The notes: generated from the letters alone by a model not told the origin. A DNA stretch of 64,000 nucleotides from an uncultured Muribaculaceae bacterium (GCA_910579845.1 CAJTWL010000010.1:26293-90292); one strand, 5' to 3'. Shown: positions 18,801 to 28,900, counted from the stretch's first letter. Translations and numbers: made by a program.

Positions 18801-19003
18801 TTCATCTTCCCGCTTGCCTCACGGTTTATCAGCTCTGTCATACGTTCCGGCGTAAGCCACCATGTAGCCACACCTGCCCCCACGATGAGCAAGATGACAA
18901 ATATGCCTATGGATAAGAAAATCCACCGCACAACACGACAAAACGTGCTGCGCGATGACTTTTCAACTTTCCCATTATGGATATTTTCCATAAAGTCTGA
19001 CAT
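15881..19003 (-). CDS. AsmA-like envelope protein
   Basis: A 1040-aa protein with one N-terminal membrane helix (about residues 26-50, VVRWIFLSIGIFVILLIVG) and a long periplasmic beta-rich part. It begins with an AsmA-type segment (WWLTPERMTELINREASGKM, then VKVYNARFTLWSSFPHL) and ends with an AsmA_2-like region, NFNGDMYYHVGVKKSPVPI. The AsmA/TamB group forms lipid-guiding bridges between the two membranes and influences outer-membrane composition. The gene follows topA, from which it is separated by a terminator (19076-19113); a smaller inverted repeat (19010-19042) lies directly before the start codon. No partner gene is adjacent. Confidence 0.85.
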   Translation of the reverse strand: MSDFMENIHNGKVEKSSRSTFCRVVRWIFLSIGIFVILLIVGAGVATWWLTPERMTELINREASGKMNAEVKVYNARFTLWSSFPHLCIELDSMKIISHSFDSIGPELKKQLPSGASCLVSTSGIRGGIDLISLLRGRIYLKDLEVDSMDMNLVAVADSITNYNIFPSGDKSGGVPYITVNKLKFNNPLNIKFYNCVTKSQINVDLRDVALNRDHDDIDRYQLIIDGYIDAVVNKLQLLQGFPFSLNGEVGLKFAPFAITAKDYSIDLGNTHGKLDIDLKVGKDPQINMLSYRISDFNVMGLLGYLPHEYVPISGSVDVDIVMNATAQLKTPYRFYASELPSAEVNVNVVEGKLSYLFDTNNSYTIRNMEGSGKLFFDGGNMAGSRFDLPRFRLTGEGMNLNLSAHVDNFVSAPLIRFKITGFGNASEIGKSIKSLSSLGLKGDLSTTVSGSFALSDITGGNINDVDIKGEASLTDFRLRYPAKSFKASGKTLKLDIRGKMGSFAADRIPFNVKITSAGLRFIDHGNATDVSLTGVSAHGYVNADLTARKPVAAALDFNGESVRGKLEGSTLDLRGIQTKFSAKKLSKPVKLSHFSVPEAWDIDDKALGMFPHSSKYIMSVLPDSVRRELLKWKIHASLKIAGGELRTPSFPVLNRFDNLYAEASLDSIRLHKLHLSSQSSGMDLAAHVRDLRRFICGTGISPLYVNLYAALDTIQINQIAGAYERGLRITKNETYVDNTVDDRTDRLTASDTTALLIPRNLFADIHASAKMTRYMNLRLEDLAADISIGNGNADVKRLDISSDFGAVGLDLKMNTGNIERMGLTLNGGIHDVNVVNFFKNFHTLLLMMPQMKNLSGILSADINANMGYFPNMFVDIPSVKADMLVKGRGLTVHQDRFIRKVTRMLMIHNSGDIHIPDMNVHAQVADNLLMLYPFDFDFDRYELRMEGVNNFNGDMYYHVGVKKSPVPIPFGINIKGNFSDPQLRFGGVTYKEDQGGMVTRSIIEDHKVNIVRVVRKYFKEFVHKAAQSDTTPESEYIFK

Positions 19004-19009
19004 AGCAAT

Positions 19010-19042
19010 AGCGGATTTGCTATTCTAACAAATCCGCTATCC
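19010..19042 (-). promoter_or_regulatory. Inverted repeat just before the AsmA-like gene
   Basis: ATAGCGGATTTG and its complement CAAATCCGCTAT flank an 8-nt spacer, ending a few bases before the start codon of the AsmA-like gene. It could be an operator or a translation-blocking hairpin. There is no U-run, so a terminator is less likely. Confidence 0.45.
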
Positions 19043-19075
19043 TATCGGTTCAGAAATATCTTTAGTGTGTTTCTT

Positions 19076-19113
19076 AGAGTATGTTGAGTTTGGTTTAAAA
19101 CTCAACATACTCT
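19076..19113 (-). terminator. topA terminator hairpin
   Basis: AGAGTATGTTGAGTT (19076-19090) pairs with AACTCAACATACTCT (19099-19113) across an 8-nt loop. It lies directly after the topA stop codon on the minus strand. Confidence 0.75.
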
Positions 19114-19121
19114 TATCTGTC

Positions 19122-21479
19122 TCAGGACTTCTTTGCCGCTGTCTTGCGCGGTTTCTTTGCCGGGGCGACGTCTTGTTTCTCCATCAGTGCCTTCACATCC
19201 TCAAGTGTCAGCGAATAGGGATCAGTTGTTTTCGGAATCTTATAATTGGTTGCCTTGCGGGCACCCTCCTTTTTATAAGCTATATAAGGACCAAAACGAC
19301 CGTTGAGCACCTCAAGCCCGGGCATCTCTGGAAAATCCTTTATCAACCTGTTGGCTTCTGCCTCCCGTTTTGCCAGAATCAGGTCCTCTGCTTCCTCAAG
19401 CGATATAGTCTGAACATTCATTGTCTTGGGTATCGAGACAAACATTTTGTCATGCTGCACGTATGGTCCGAAACGTCCGACAGCCGCCTTGACAGGTTTA
19501 CCTTCAAACTCGCCAAGCATACGTGGCAGTTCAAACAGTTTCAAAGCCTCTTCCAAGGTAATATCAGCAATGCTCTGATCTTTATGCAGACTTGCGAACT
19601 GAGGTTTCTCTTCATCGGAAGCCTCCCCTATCTGCACCACCGGACCGAATCTGCCTATCTTGACTGATACCGGTCTGCCAGTCTTGGGATCAGAGCCCAG
19701 TATACGTTCTCCGACCTTATGTTCAAGTCTCATGGAACTGACATTCTCGATTGACGGATGGAACGAGGAATAGAATCCGGACATCTCGTTTCTCCAGCCC
19801 AGTTTACCCTCTGCTATCTCATCGAATTTCTCCTCCACACGGGCTGTAAAATTATAATCCAGTATCTCAGGAAAATACTCTGTCAGGAAGTCATTGACCA
19901 CCATCCCTATATCGGTAGGAATCAATTTACCTTTCTCACTGCCGCTGTTTTCGGTCAGCACATCCCGGCTTACATCGCCATTTTTCAGCATCAGACGGAC
20001 ATAATCCCTTGGTATCCCCTCCTTGTCTCCGTGTCGGATATATTCACGAGTCTGTATGGTAGAGATAGTAGGCGCATAAGTAGACGGACGCCCGATACCA
20101 AGATCCTCCATCTTCTTGACAAGCGATGCCTCGGTATAACGCGCAGGCGGAAGAGTGAATCTCTCAGTTGCCTGAATCAAAACCGGATCCAATATCTCAC
20201 CGACACTTAATCCCGGAAGCAGACTTGTAGTTTCTGTGACCTCATTTCCGGAATCAGTGAGGAGTTCGTTGCCGGATACATATACTCTCATGAAGCCGGG
20301 GAATTTCACAACCTCTCCCTCGGCTTTAAAAACATGCGTCTCACCGCTGATTCCTATTTCGACATTTGTTTTCTCAAGTAAGGCATCCGCCATCTGGGAA
20401 GCTACGGATCGCTTCCATATCAGCTGATAAAGCTTCTGTTCCTGTGCCGTACCTGATATCTCAGTATTGGAAACATAAGTAGGGCGAATAGCCTCATGTG
20501 CTTCCTGTGCACCTTTTGCATTTGTATGATAATGGCGCACCTGCAACGATTCTGCCCCATATTTGGATTCTATTGCAGAGGAAATATCCCTTATTGCAAG
20601 TTCAGACAGATTAGTAGAATCTGTACGCATGTAGGTAATCTGTCCGTCCTCATATAATTTCTGCGCTATTCGCATTGTCTGGTTTACCGAAAAGCCGAGT
20701 TTCCGACCCGCCTCCTGCTGTAATGTAGAGGTCGTGAACGGAGGCGCCGGCGAACGTTTTACAGGCTTAACAGTCATATCATTGACGGTAAATTCTGCAT
20801 TTGTGCATCTTTCAAGAAATCCTTTCGCCTCCTTTTCATCCGTGAGCTTATTTTTCAGTTCAGCCTTGAAACTGACAGCAGAATCCCCCTCAAAAACACC
20901 GCTTATTCTGAAATACGGTTCCGGTTTAAAAGCTTCAACTTCTTTCTCCCGTTCGCATATCAGACGCAGCGCCACAGACTGCACTCTGCCGGCCGAAAGC
21001 GCCGGTTTAATCTTTCGCCATAAAACCGGACTCAACTCAAATCCCACTATTCTGTCAAGAACACGGCGCGCCTGCTGGGCATTCACCCGGTCAATATCGA
21101 TACCGCGTGGATTCTCAATCGCATGAAGAATCGCAGGTTTTGTTATTTCATGAAAAACTATTCTCTTAGCTTTGGCAGGGTCCAGACCAAGCACCTCGGC
21201 AAGATGCCAGGCGATAGCCTCTCCCTCACGGTCCTCATCGGATGCGAGCCAGACTGTATCCGCTTCCTTCGCAGCAGACTTAAGTTGCTTCACCAAAGCT
21301 TTCTTTTCTGCCGGTATCTCATATTGCGGTGAAAAGTCAGTGTCGACATCAACGCTCATGCCATGTTTTTTAAGATCCCGTATATGACCATAGCTTGACA
21401 TAACCTTGAAATCTTTTCCAAGGAATTTCTCTATTGTCTTCGCTTTGGCAGGAGACTCGACTATTACAAGGTTTTTCAT
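19122..21479 (-). CDS. topA: DNA topoisomerase I
   Basis: A 785-aa type IA topoisomerase that relaxes negative supercoils. The start is set at ATG 21479 (MKNLVIVESPAKAKTIEKF), the usual TOPRIM opening, although the frame is open a further 63 bp upstream. The TOPRIM acidic motif is DEDREGEAIAWHL and the catalytic Tyr is in GQITYMRTDSTNLS. Instead of zinc fingers the C-terminus has three repeats with the pattern GRFGP (KIGRFGPVV, AVGRFGPYV, LNGRFGPYIAYKK) and a basic KKPRKTAAKKS tail, as in many Bacteroidetes enzymes. Followed by a hairpin. Confidence 0.97.
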   Translation of the reverse strand: MKNLVIVESPAKAKTIEKFLGKDFKVMSSYGHIRDLKKHGMSVDVDTDFSPQYEIPAEKKALVKQLKSAAKEADTVWLASDEDREGEAIAWHLAEVLGLDPAKAKRIVFHEITKPAILHAIENPRGIDIDRVNAQQARRVLDRIVGFELSPVLWRKIKPALSAGRVQSVALRLICEREKEVEAFKPEPYFRISGVFEGDSAVSFKAELKNKLTDEKEAKGFLERCTNAEFTVNDMTVKPVKRSPAPPFTTSTLQQEAGRKLGFSVNQTMRIAQKLYEDGQITYMRTDSTNLSELAIRDISSAIESKYGAESLQVRHYHTNAKGAQEAHEAIRPTYVSNTEISGTAQEQKLYQLIWKRSVASQMADALLEKTNVEIGISGETHVFKAEGEVVKFPGFMRVYVSGNELLTDSGNEVTETTSLLPGLSVGEILDPVLIQATERFTLPPARYTEASLVKKMEDLGIGRPSTYAPTISTIQTREYIRHGDKEGIPRDYVRLMLKNGDVSRDVLTENSGSEKGKLIPTDIGMVVNDFLTEYFPEILDYNFTARVEEKFDEIAEGKLGWRNEMSGFYSSFHPSIENVSSMRLEHKVGERILGSDPKTGRPVSVKIGRFGPVVQIGEASDEEKPQFASLHKDQSIADITLEEALKLFELPRMLGEFEGKPVKAAVGRFGPYVQHDKMFVSIPKTMNVQTISLEEAEDLILAKREAEANRLIKDFPEMPGLEVLNGRFGPYIAYKKEGARKATNYKIPKTTDPYSLTLEDVKALMEKQDVAPAKKPRKTAAKKS

Positions 21480-21575
21480 GTCTGTGTTTTTGGGGTTTAA
21501 CAATAAATTCCTACCTGTTGTTCGTTTCAAGCATACCGGCAAGACATCAATCTGCCCTATATTATCTGTCCTATA

Positions 21576-22457
21576 TTATTTGTGAGGATTTTCCTTCCTC
21601 GCTTTCAGCGTGTTGATCATCAACGAACAGATTGTCATAGGACCGACACCGCCCGGCACCGGGGTGATATACGAACACTTCTGCGCCACATTCTCAAAGT
21701 CGACATCTCCGCGAAGACGCCATCCGCTTTTACGGGTGGAATCAGCGACACGTGTCGTACCTACATCTATAATGACGGCTCCCTCTTTAACCATATCCTC
21801 AGTCACGAATCCGGGCTGACCCAGTGCCGCTACTATTATATCGGCATTACGGCATATTTCCTTGATATCAGGGGTAGAGGAGTGACATACTGTTACAGTA
21901 CAGTTTCCCGGATCCGATTTCTGCATAAGAAGGGAAGCCATTGGCTTTCCGACAATATTGCTGCGGCCAAGCACCACTGCATGCTTCCCTTTTGTCGGAA
22001 CACTATAGCGCTTCAGAAGCTGCATGATTCCGGCAGGTGTCGCCGGCAAGAAGCAAGGCAAGCCTACTGACATGCAGCCTACATTCACCGGATGAAAGCC
22101 ATCCACATCCTTCGCCGGGGAAACTTCACGGATCACAGCCTGCTCATCAATATGACGGGGCAAAGGAAGCTGTACTATAAAGCCATCAACTTCCGGATCC
22201 TCGTTGAGCTTATGTATCTCTTCGAGAAGGCGTTCCTGAGTAACATCATCCTCAAACCGGATCAGAGTACTTTTGAATCCGCACTCTCCGCACGCTTTGA
22301 CTTTATTAGCCACATATGTCTCCGATCCGCCGTCATGTCCTACAAGTATCGCGACAAGATGCGGTGCACGAAGACCCTGTGCGGTCATATCTGCGACTTC
22401 GGCTGCGATCTCCTGTTTTATCTCAGCTGCAGTCTTTTTCCCATCAATCAATATCAT
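21576..22457 (-). CDS. folD: Bifunctional methylenetetrahydrofolate dehydrogenase/cyclohydrolase
   Basis: A 293-aa cytosolic enzyme that oxidises 5,10-methylene-THF with NADP and hydrolyses the product to 10-formyl-THF. Motifs: YVANKVKAC with the catalytic Lys, AKDVDGFHPVNVG, GRSNIVGKPMASLL (dinucleotide binding) and PVPGGVGPMTICSL. Standard length. It is transcribed away from nadB; the 170-bp gap between them holds a candidate -7 box for folD (22486-22493, read on the minus strand), a fragment of the hairpin repeat end and a possible operator. Confidence 0.97.
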   Translation of the reverse strand: MILIDGKKTAAEIKQEIAAEVADMTAQGLRAPHLVAILVGHDGGSETYVANKVKACGECGFKSTLIRFEDDVTQERLLEEIHKLNEDPEVDGFIVQLPLPRHIDEQAVIREVSPAKDVDGFHPVNVGCMSVGLPCFLPATPAGIMQLLKRYSVPTKGKHAVVLGRSNIVGKPMASLLMQKSDPGNCTVTVCHSSTPDIKEICRNADIIVAALGQPGFVTEDMVKEGAVIIDVGTTRVADSTRKSGWRLRGDVDFENVAQKCSYITPVPGGVGPMTICSLMINTLKARKENPHK

Positions 22458-22519
22458 TGTTTCCTTATTTTTTTCGTTTAGTTTGCAAATTTATACAAAA
22501 AAGTATAAATACGATTAAT

Positions 22520-22539
22520 AAACAGTTTAAATTTATTTC
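22520..22539 (+). repeat. Fragment resembling a hairpin-repeat terminus
   Basis: AAACAGTTTAAATTTATTTC matches the left end of the full copies (AAACTGTTTAAATTTATTTT) except for two bases. Only the terminus is present. Like the full copies it lies between divergent genes (folD and nadB). Confidence 0.4.
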
Positions 22540-22563
22540 CGCGACAATTTCCGCGACATGTCG
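22536..22563. promoter_or_regulatory. Candidate operator between folD and nadB
   Basis: TTTCCGCGACA occurs twice in tandem (22536-22546 and 22548-22558), a 12-bp period. The second copy runs into the perfect palindrome CGACATGTCG (22554-22563). The site lies 54-81 bp upstream of the nadB -7 box, in an otherwise AT-rich gap. An NAD-synthesis regulator is one possibility; none can be named. Confidence 0.4.
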
Positions 22564-22616
22564 TGTCTAAAATCAAACATAGCCATATTTTGTAGCCTTA
22601 TGTCGCAAATATTAAT

Positions 22617-22624
22617 TACCTTTG
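22617..22624 (+). promoter_or_regulatory. -7 box of nadB
   Basis: TACCTTTG matches TAnnTTTG. TTTG at 22589-22592 could be the -33 box but lies 24 bp away, rather far. Transcription would start near 22630, at or just after the first in-frame ATG (22629). Confidence 0.5.
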
Positions 22625-22664
22625 CAGGATGTCTATAGGATATCAAGAGAAAATACTTGAAACT

Positions 22665-24242
22665 ATGGTATACAAATATGACTGTTTAGTGATCGGCTCC
22701 GGAATCGGAGGCATGAGTTTCGCGCTCAAAGCCGCCCGCGGAGGAGCTAAAGTAGCGGTGATATGCAAGACCGCACCCGATGAGGCAAACACATATTTCG
22801 CGCAAGGCGGCGTAGCCTCGGTAACAAACCTTGAAGTAGACAATTTTGAAAAACATATCCACGACACAATGGTGGCCGGCGACTGGCTCAGTGACCCGGC
22901 GGCAGTGGAGAAAGTTGTAAAAAACGCCCCATCCCAGATCGCAGAGCTTATAGGATGGGGAGTAGACTTCGATAAAAAGGAGGACGGAAATTTCGATCTG
23001 CACCGGGAAGGCGGTCATTCCGAGTTCCGCATCCTGCACCATGCCGACAACACCGGTGCGGAGATCCAGACAAGTCTTGTCGAGACACTTCGCGGCACAC
23101 CGGGTATAGATCTTTTTGAAAACCGCTTTGCAGTTGAAATCATAACGCAGCATCACCTTGGCAAGATTGTCACACGACGCACTCCCGACATAACATGTTA
23201 CGGAGCATACGTATTGAACGAGGCAACCGAACAGGTTGACACTTTTTTGGCAAAAACAACTGTCATGGCTACAGGAGGTGTCGGTTCGGTATATACAACA
23301 ACAACCAATCCGCTGATTGCTACCGGCGACGGCATAGCCATGGTATACCGTGCCAAAGGAACAGTATCCGACATGGAATTCATACAGTTCCACCCAACCG
23401 CACTTTACCATCCCGGTGACCGACCTTCCTTCCTCATCACCGAAGCCATGAGAGGCTATGGAGCGGTGCTCAAGAACCTTGACGGCAAGGAATTCATGCA
23501 CAAATATGACGAACGGCTCTCTCTCGCACCCCGGGATATCGTGGCACGTGCCATAGATTCGGAAATGAAGTTGAACGGCACAGATCATGTCTATCTCGAT
23601 GTCACCCACAAGGATCCTGAAGAGACAAAACGTCATTTCCCTAATATTTATGAAAAATGCCTCTCTTTGGGAATCGACATAACAAAAGATATGATACCTG
23701 TGGCTCCGGCTGCCCATTACCTTTGCGGAGGCATTAAAGTAAACCTGGACGGCGAGAGTTCCATACACAGACTCTATGCAGTGGGCGAATGCTCTTGCAC
23801 CGGACTTCACGGCGGCAACAGACTTGCAAGCAACTCCCTCATAGAGGCTGTTGTCTATGCCGATGCCGCGGCACGACATGTCCTCGAACATCTGAATGAA
23901 TACGACTGGCGGGATGATGTGCCGCAATGGAACGATGAAGGAACCGTACATCCTGAAGAAATGGTTCTTATAACACAGTCGGAAAAGGAGGTGAACCAGA
24001 TAATGGGTTATTACGTTGGGATTGTGAGAAGCGATCTGAGATTGAACAGGGCCTGGAACAGACTCGATATCTTATATCAGGAGACCGAGAAACTTTTCAA
24101 AACCAGCAAGCCGTCACGCAAACTCTGTGAACTCCGTAACATTATCAATGTGGCATACCTTATAATGCGTCAGGCAATGGAGCGCAAAGAGAGCCGCGGA
24201 CTTCACTTCACAGTCGACTATCCTCACCCCGATAAAGTTTAA
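22665..24242 (+). CDS. nadB: L-aspartate oxidase
   Basis: A flavoprotein that oxidises L-aspartate to iminoaspartate, the first step of NAD synthesis; in anaerobes fumarate is the likely electron acceptor. From ATG 22665 it is 525 aa. The FAD-binding fold starts immediately (YDCLVIGSGIGGMSFALKAA); HREGGHSEFRILH and GGNRLASNSLIEAVVY are the flavin and substrate segments, with a helical C-terminal domain. An upstream ATG at 22629 adds 12 residues without family resemblance, but would be the start if the mRNA is leaderless. nadA and nadC are not in the window. The S41 gene follows after 22 bp. Confidence 0.95.
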   Translation: MVYKYDCLVIGSGIGGMSFALKAARGGAKVAVICKTAPDEANTYFAQGGVASVTNLEVDNFEKHIHDTMVAGDWLSDPAAVEKVVKNAPSQIAELIGWGVDFDKKEDGNFDLHREGGHSEFRILHHADNTGAEIQTSLVETLRGTPGIDLFENRFAVEIITQHHLGKIVTRRTPDITCYGAYVLNEATEQVDTFLAKTTVMATGGVGSVYTTTTNPLIATGDGIAMVYRAKGTVSDMEFIQFHPTALYHPGDRPSFLITEAMRGYGAVLKNLDGKEFMHKYDERLSLAPRDIVARAIDSEMKLNGTDHVYLDVTHKDPEETKRHFPNIYEKCLSLGIDITKDMIPVAPAAHYLCGGIKVNLDGESSIHRLYAVGECSCTGLHGGNRLASNSLIEAVVYADAAARHVLEHLNEYDWRDDVPQWNDEGTVHPEEMVLITQSEKEVNQIMGYYVGIVRSDLRLNRAWNRLDILYQETEKLFKTSKPSRKLCELRNIINVAYLIMRQAMERKESRGLHFTVDYPHPDKV

Positions 24243-24264
24243 TAACTTAAAAGCGAATTCCACA

Positions 24265-25923
24265 ATGAAAAGACACAGACTATCATTATATATTTTGCCA
24301 TTTATAGCAATATCCTTTCTGTTCACAGCTGTAAGAGCACAGAAAAGCAACGATGCCGCTCTGAACCGTAATATGAATATTTTCAATTCTATTGTGAAAC
24401 AGATTGAACTTTTCTATGTGGATACAATAAACACGGAAGACAGTTTCAAGGCAGCCATTGAAGCATTTCTCGCCTCCACCGACCCATACACCGAATATTA
24501 CAGCGCCGATGATCAGGATCAACTCCAGAAGATGACGACCGGAGAATATGGAGGCATAGGATCGTATATTCTCGAGCGCAATGGCGCATCCTACATCTCC
24601 CAGCCGATGGAAGGAAGTCCGGCGGCACAAGCAGGACTCAGACCCGGAGATCACATCATCAAAGTCGACACAGTGGATGTCGCCTCAAAAAAAAGCTCCG
24701 AGGTAACAAAACTGCTAAAAGGCGTACCCGGCACTAAAGTCATTGTGACGGTGAAACGGCCCTATGTACAGGATTCAATTCTGACAGTGGACATAACACG
24801 CGGCAAGGTTCAGGAACCGAGTCTCGCCTTCGACACCCTTATGCCTGATGGAATAGGCTATTTGCGGCTGTCAAGCTTTATTGACAAGACCCCGGCAGAA
24901 ACACGCCGGGTATTCGAGAAGTTCAAATCTTCCGGCAATCTTAAAGGTGTAATCCTCGATTTGAGAGGGAACGGCGGAGGGCTCGTTGAAAGCGCCATCG
25001 ATCTTGTAGGCAATTTTGTTCCTAAAGGAACACAGATAGTCCGGACTGTCGGCAAGGATGCCTCTCAGGAACGTACATACAAAACTACACGGACTCCGCT
25101 TCTAGCAGATTTACCTTTGGCGGTGCTTCTCGATGGAGGCAGCGCATCAGCATCCGAGATTGTGGCAGGATCGCTTCAGGATCTTGACCGTGCCGTACTA
25201 ATAGGATCCAGAAGTTTCGGGAAAGGTCTCGTGCAGAATCCTGTACAATTGCCTTACGGCGGTCTGCTGAAAGTTACAATCGCAAAATATTATCTTCCAT
25301 CCGGACGGTTGATACAGGCGATAGACTACTCCCACCGTAACCCCGACGGCACAGTTGCAAGAGTTCCGGACAGTCTCACAAATGTATTCCGCACTGCCCA
25401 TGGACGGGAAGTCCGTGACGGAGGAGGTCTGCGTCCGGACTCAACAATTGAATGGCCGGCTGTAAACCGATTGGTCTATAATGCAGTAGCTGACAATTGG
25501 GTATTCGATTTCGCAAATAAATTCGCTTCAGAGAATCCCTCAATCCCGGCACCACAGGATTTTGTAGTGAACGATACTATCTACAATGCATTCAAAGCTT
25601 CGATAGATCCTAAAAAATTCAAATATGACAAGGCTTGCGAGGATATGGTGAAACAACTGCGTAAAGCTGTGGAAAGCGAAGGCTACATGAATGACGAGAC
25701 AAAAGCTGTGATTGACAAACTTGCGGAACTGCTTGTGCACAATCTTGACCATGATCTTGACACACACCGTGAGCAACTTTCCGATTACATAGGTTCGGAG
25801 ATAGTAAGCCGATATTATTATGAGAAAGGGAAAACCGCATACAGCATAAAATCGGATCCTGCTGTAAAAACCGCAATATCCATACTGCTCAATAAGGATA
25901 AGCTAAATAATATTATCCGGTAA
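24265..25923 (+). CDS. S41-family C-terminal processing protease
   Basis: A 552-aa periplasmic serine protease of the CtpA/Tsp type. The signal peptide ends TAVRA before QKSND, so mature Gln26 is a likely pyroglutamate. A PDZ domain covers about residues 90-170 (GGIGSYILERNGASYIS, AAQAGLRPGDHIIKV). The protease domain holds the catalytic Ser in GGSASASEIVAG and the Lys in SFGKGLVQ. A helical C-terminal extension of about 130 residues follows. Such proteases trim envelope proteins or remove misfolded ones. Its stop overlaps the mfd start (TAATG at 25921-25925), giving tight coupling to an unrelated repair gene. Confidence 0.93.
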   Translation: MKRHRLSLYILPFIAISFLFTAVRAQKSNDAALNRNMNIFNSIVKQIELFYVDTINTEDSFKAAIEAFLASTDPYTEYYSADDQDQLQKMTTGEYGGIGSYILERNGASYISQPMEGSPAAQAGLRPGDHIIKVDTVDVASKKSSEVTKLLKGVPGTKVIVTVKRPYVQDSILTVDITRGKVQEPSLAFDTLMPDGIGYLRLSSFIDKTPAETRRVFEKFKSSGNLKGVILDLRGNGGGLVESAIDLVGNFVPKGTQIVRTVGKDASQERTYKTTRTPLLADLPLAVLLDGGSASASEIVAGSLQDLDRAVLIGSRSFGKGLVQNPVQLPYGGLLKVTIAKYYLPSGRLIQAIDYSHRNPDGTVARVPDSLTNVFRTAHGREVRDGGGLRPDSTIEWPAVNRLVYNAVADNWVFDFANKFASENPSIPAPQDFVVNDTIYNAFKASIDPKKFKYDKACEDMVKQLRKAVESEGYMNDETKAVIDKLAELLVHNLDHDLDTHREQLSDYIGSEIVSRYYYEKGKTAYSIKSDPAVKTAISILLNKDKLNNIIR

Positions 25924-28900
25924 TGGAACTTAAACAAGCTGTTAATCTGTTCCTCTCTCCTGCCAGACGAAACGCTATCCAGAAGGAACTTGCCGACAAC
26001 CGGATAAGACGCATAGAGGTCTCCGGACTGGAAGGAAGTTCGCCTGCAATGCTTTTTGCCGCTTTAGAATACTTCAAATATCCTTCTCTGATAATTGCCG
26101 ACGATCTTGATGAGGCTGGCTATATATACAATGATCTTTGTCATATTATCGGAGCTGACAAAGTAGCTGTTTTCCCGAGTGGATACAAACGCGACATAAA
26201 ATACGGTCAACAAGATCCACCGTCTCAGATACTGCGTTCCGAGGTACTTGACCTGTTGAACAACAGAAACAGCGGACTGCAATATGTCGTTTCTTATCCG
26301 GAATCACTTGCGGAGAAGGTTGCAGACTCCCGGACAGTATCCGCGAACTCCATATCCATTTCCAAGGGGGATATTGTCAAACAGACCGGTATTCTGTCAA
26401 GACTCCGCGAACTCGGTTTTGCTGAAACCGAATATGTCTATGAACCGGGACAGTTCGCACACCGTGGATCCATAATTGACGTCTATTCATTTTCCAATGA
26501 TCTCCCTTTCCGAATTGATTTTTTTGACGATGAAGTGGATTCCATACGCACATTCAATGTCGAGACTCAACTGAGCGAGAAAACTCTTGATAAAATTTCA
26601 ATACTGCCTCCCTCTCTTGCAGAAAGCGGAGAGAACGGGATTTCATTGTTGGAATATCTGTCGGACAATACAGTCTTATTCTGTAAGTCCCCCTCATACC
26701 TGCAGGAAAGAGTGGACGCAATCGCAGTTGAAGAATTCTCAGCATCTGCCATTATAGCGGACGAGGGTGACGAGAAAGCAATGGAAAAGGTAGTCGATGC
26801 CGTCACTTTCAAGCGGAGATTCGAATCCATGAGAATCGTAAAATTCGGTATAGGCAATGATTTGAAGAAATTTGATACTGATGCCCTGATACAATTTCAT
26901 TGCAGTCCACAAGCCTTTTATCACAAAAATTTCGACCTTATATCCGAGAGTTTCAACAATTTCATTAAAGAGGGATATAAATTGCTGATTCTATCGGATT
27001 CTCATTATCAGACAGAGCGACTTAAAAACATCTTTGATGACAGGGGAGACCATATTACATTTACACCGGTAGAACATACTTTGCATGAAGGATTCGTGGA
27101 TCACGATACAAAAATATGCTTTTTCACAGATCATCAGATATTCGACAGGTTCCATAAATACAGTCTGAAAAGCGACCGCGCCAGAAGCGGCAAACTTGCT
27201 CTATCCCTGAAAGAACTGAACCAGATTGAAATAGGTGATTATATTGTTCACATCGACCACGGAATCGGCAAATTTGCAGGTCTTGTCAGAACTACAGCAA
27301 ACGGCAAGCCACAAGAGATGATCAAGCTCATATATCAGAATGACGACATTATTCTGGTGAGCATACACGCACTCCACAAGCTTTCCAAATACCGCGGCAA
27401 AGAGGGAGTGCCTCCGAAAATCAACAAACTCGGCAGTGGAGCCTGGAACAGACTTAAAGAGAGGACAAAAACAAAAGTCAAGGACATAGCGCGTGACCTT
27501 ATAAAACTGTATGCTTCAAGACGCGAAGAGAAAGGATTCGCATTCTCCCCGGATTCCTATCTTCAACATGAACTTGAAGCAAGCTTCATTTATGAAGACA
27601 CTCCGGATCAGCTGAAAGCCACACAAGCAATCAAAACCGATATGGAATCATCCAAACCTATGGACCGACTTGTGTGCGGAGACGTCGGCTTCGGAAAAAC
27701 AGAAATTGCGGTCAGAGCCGCTTTCAAGGCTGCGGCAGACAGCAAACAGACAGCTGTACTCGTGCCGACTACAGTTCTTGCGATGCAGCATTACCATACT
27801 TTCGCCAACAGACTTAAGGATCTTCCGGTAAGAGTCGATTTCATCTCTCGTGCGCGTAAGCCAAAAGAGGTGAAACAGATTCTAAAAGATCTGGAAAACG
27901 GAAAGATCGATATCCTTATAGGGACACACAAGATAATAGGCAAAGGAGTGAAGTTCAAAGACCTTGGACTGCTCATCATAGACGAGGAGCAAAAGTTTGG
28001 CGTCGCAGTAAAGGAGAAATTAAAACAGCTGAAAGTCAATGTCGACACGCTTACAATGAGCGCCACACCTATTCCAAGAACCTTACAGTTCTCTCTTATG
28101 GGCGCCCGCGACCTCAGTTCACTCAACACACCTCCGGCAAACCGACATCCGATTGTCACATCGGTAAGCAGTTTTGACGACGACGTGATCAAAGAGGCTG
28201 TCAATTTCGAATTGAGCCGGAACGGACAGGTATTCTTTATTTCAAACCGCATTGAAAATCTCTCCAATATTGAGAATACGCTTCGAAGACTGATTCCCAA
28301 TGTGCGTGTCGTGACAGCCCACGGACAGATGCCTCCGGAACGTGTTGAGAAAGCAATCATTGATTTTGCAAACCACGATTACGACGTGCTCCTGTCAACA
28401 ACAATTGTAGAGAATGGTATTGACATGCCGAATGTGAATACCATAATCGTCAACAATGCGCACAGTTTCGGACTCAGCGAACTTCATCAATTGCGCGGGC
28501 GCGTCGGTCGCAGCTCAAGAAAAGCGTTCTGCTATCTGCTCGTTCCTCCCGGAACTCCACTTAACCCCATAGCAAAAAGGCGTCTGTCTGCGATAGAGAG
28601 TTTCAGCGATCTAGGAGCAGGCATACATATCGCCATGCAGGATCTTGATATCCGAGGCGCCGGAAATCTCCTCGGCGCGGAGCAAAGCGGATTTATAGCA
28701 GACCTCGGTTACGAAGCATACCAGAAGATCCTTAAAGAATCCGTAATAGAGTTGAAGACAGAGGAATTCGGAGACACATTCACAGATACAGCCGATGGGA
28801 AAGAAGAGGAATTCACAGCCGACTGTACGATTGAATCGGATCTCGAATTGCTTTTACCTCCCACATATGTACCTCAAGAGAATGAGCGCATAACACTTTA

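Noticed and set aside
19065..19667. 200-codon open frame on the plus strand
   Set aside because: Antisense to the topA C-terminal repeats and across its terminator.
22686..23951. 421-codon open frame on the minus strand
   Set aside because: It lies entirely antisense to nadB, whose flavoprotein motifs are unmistakable. The antisense protein is Cys- and Tyr-rich with no motif, as expected of a shadow frame.
27791..28360. 189-codon open frame on the minus strand
   Set aside because: Antisense to the helicase core of mfd; Ser/Phe-rich shadow.
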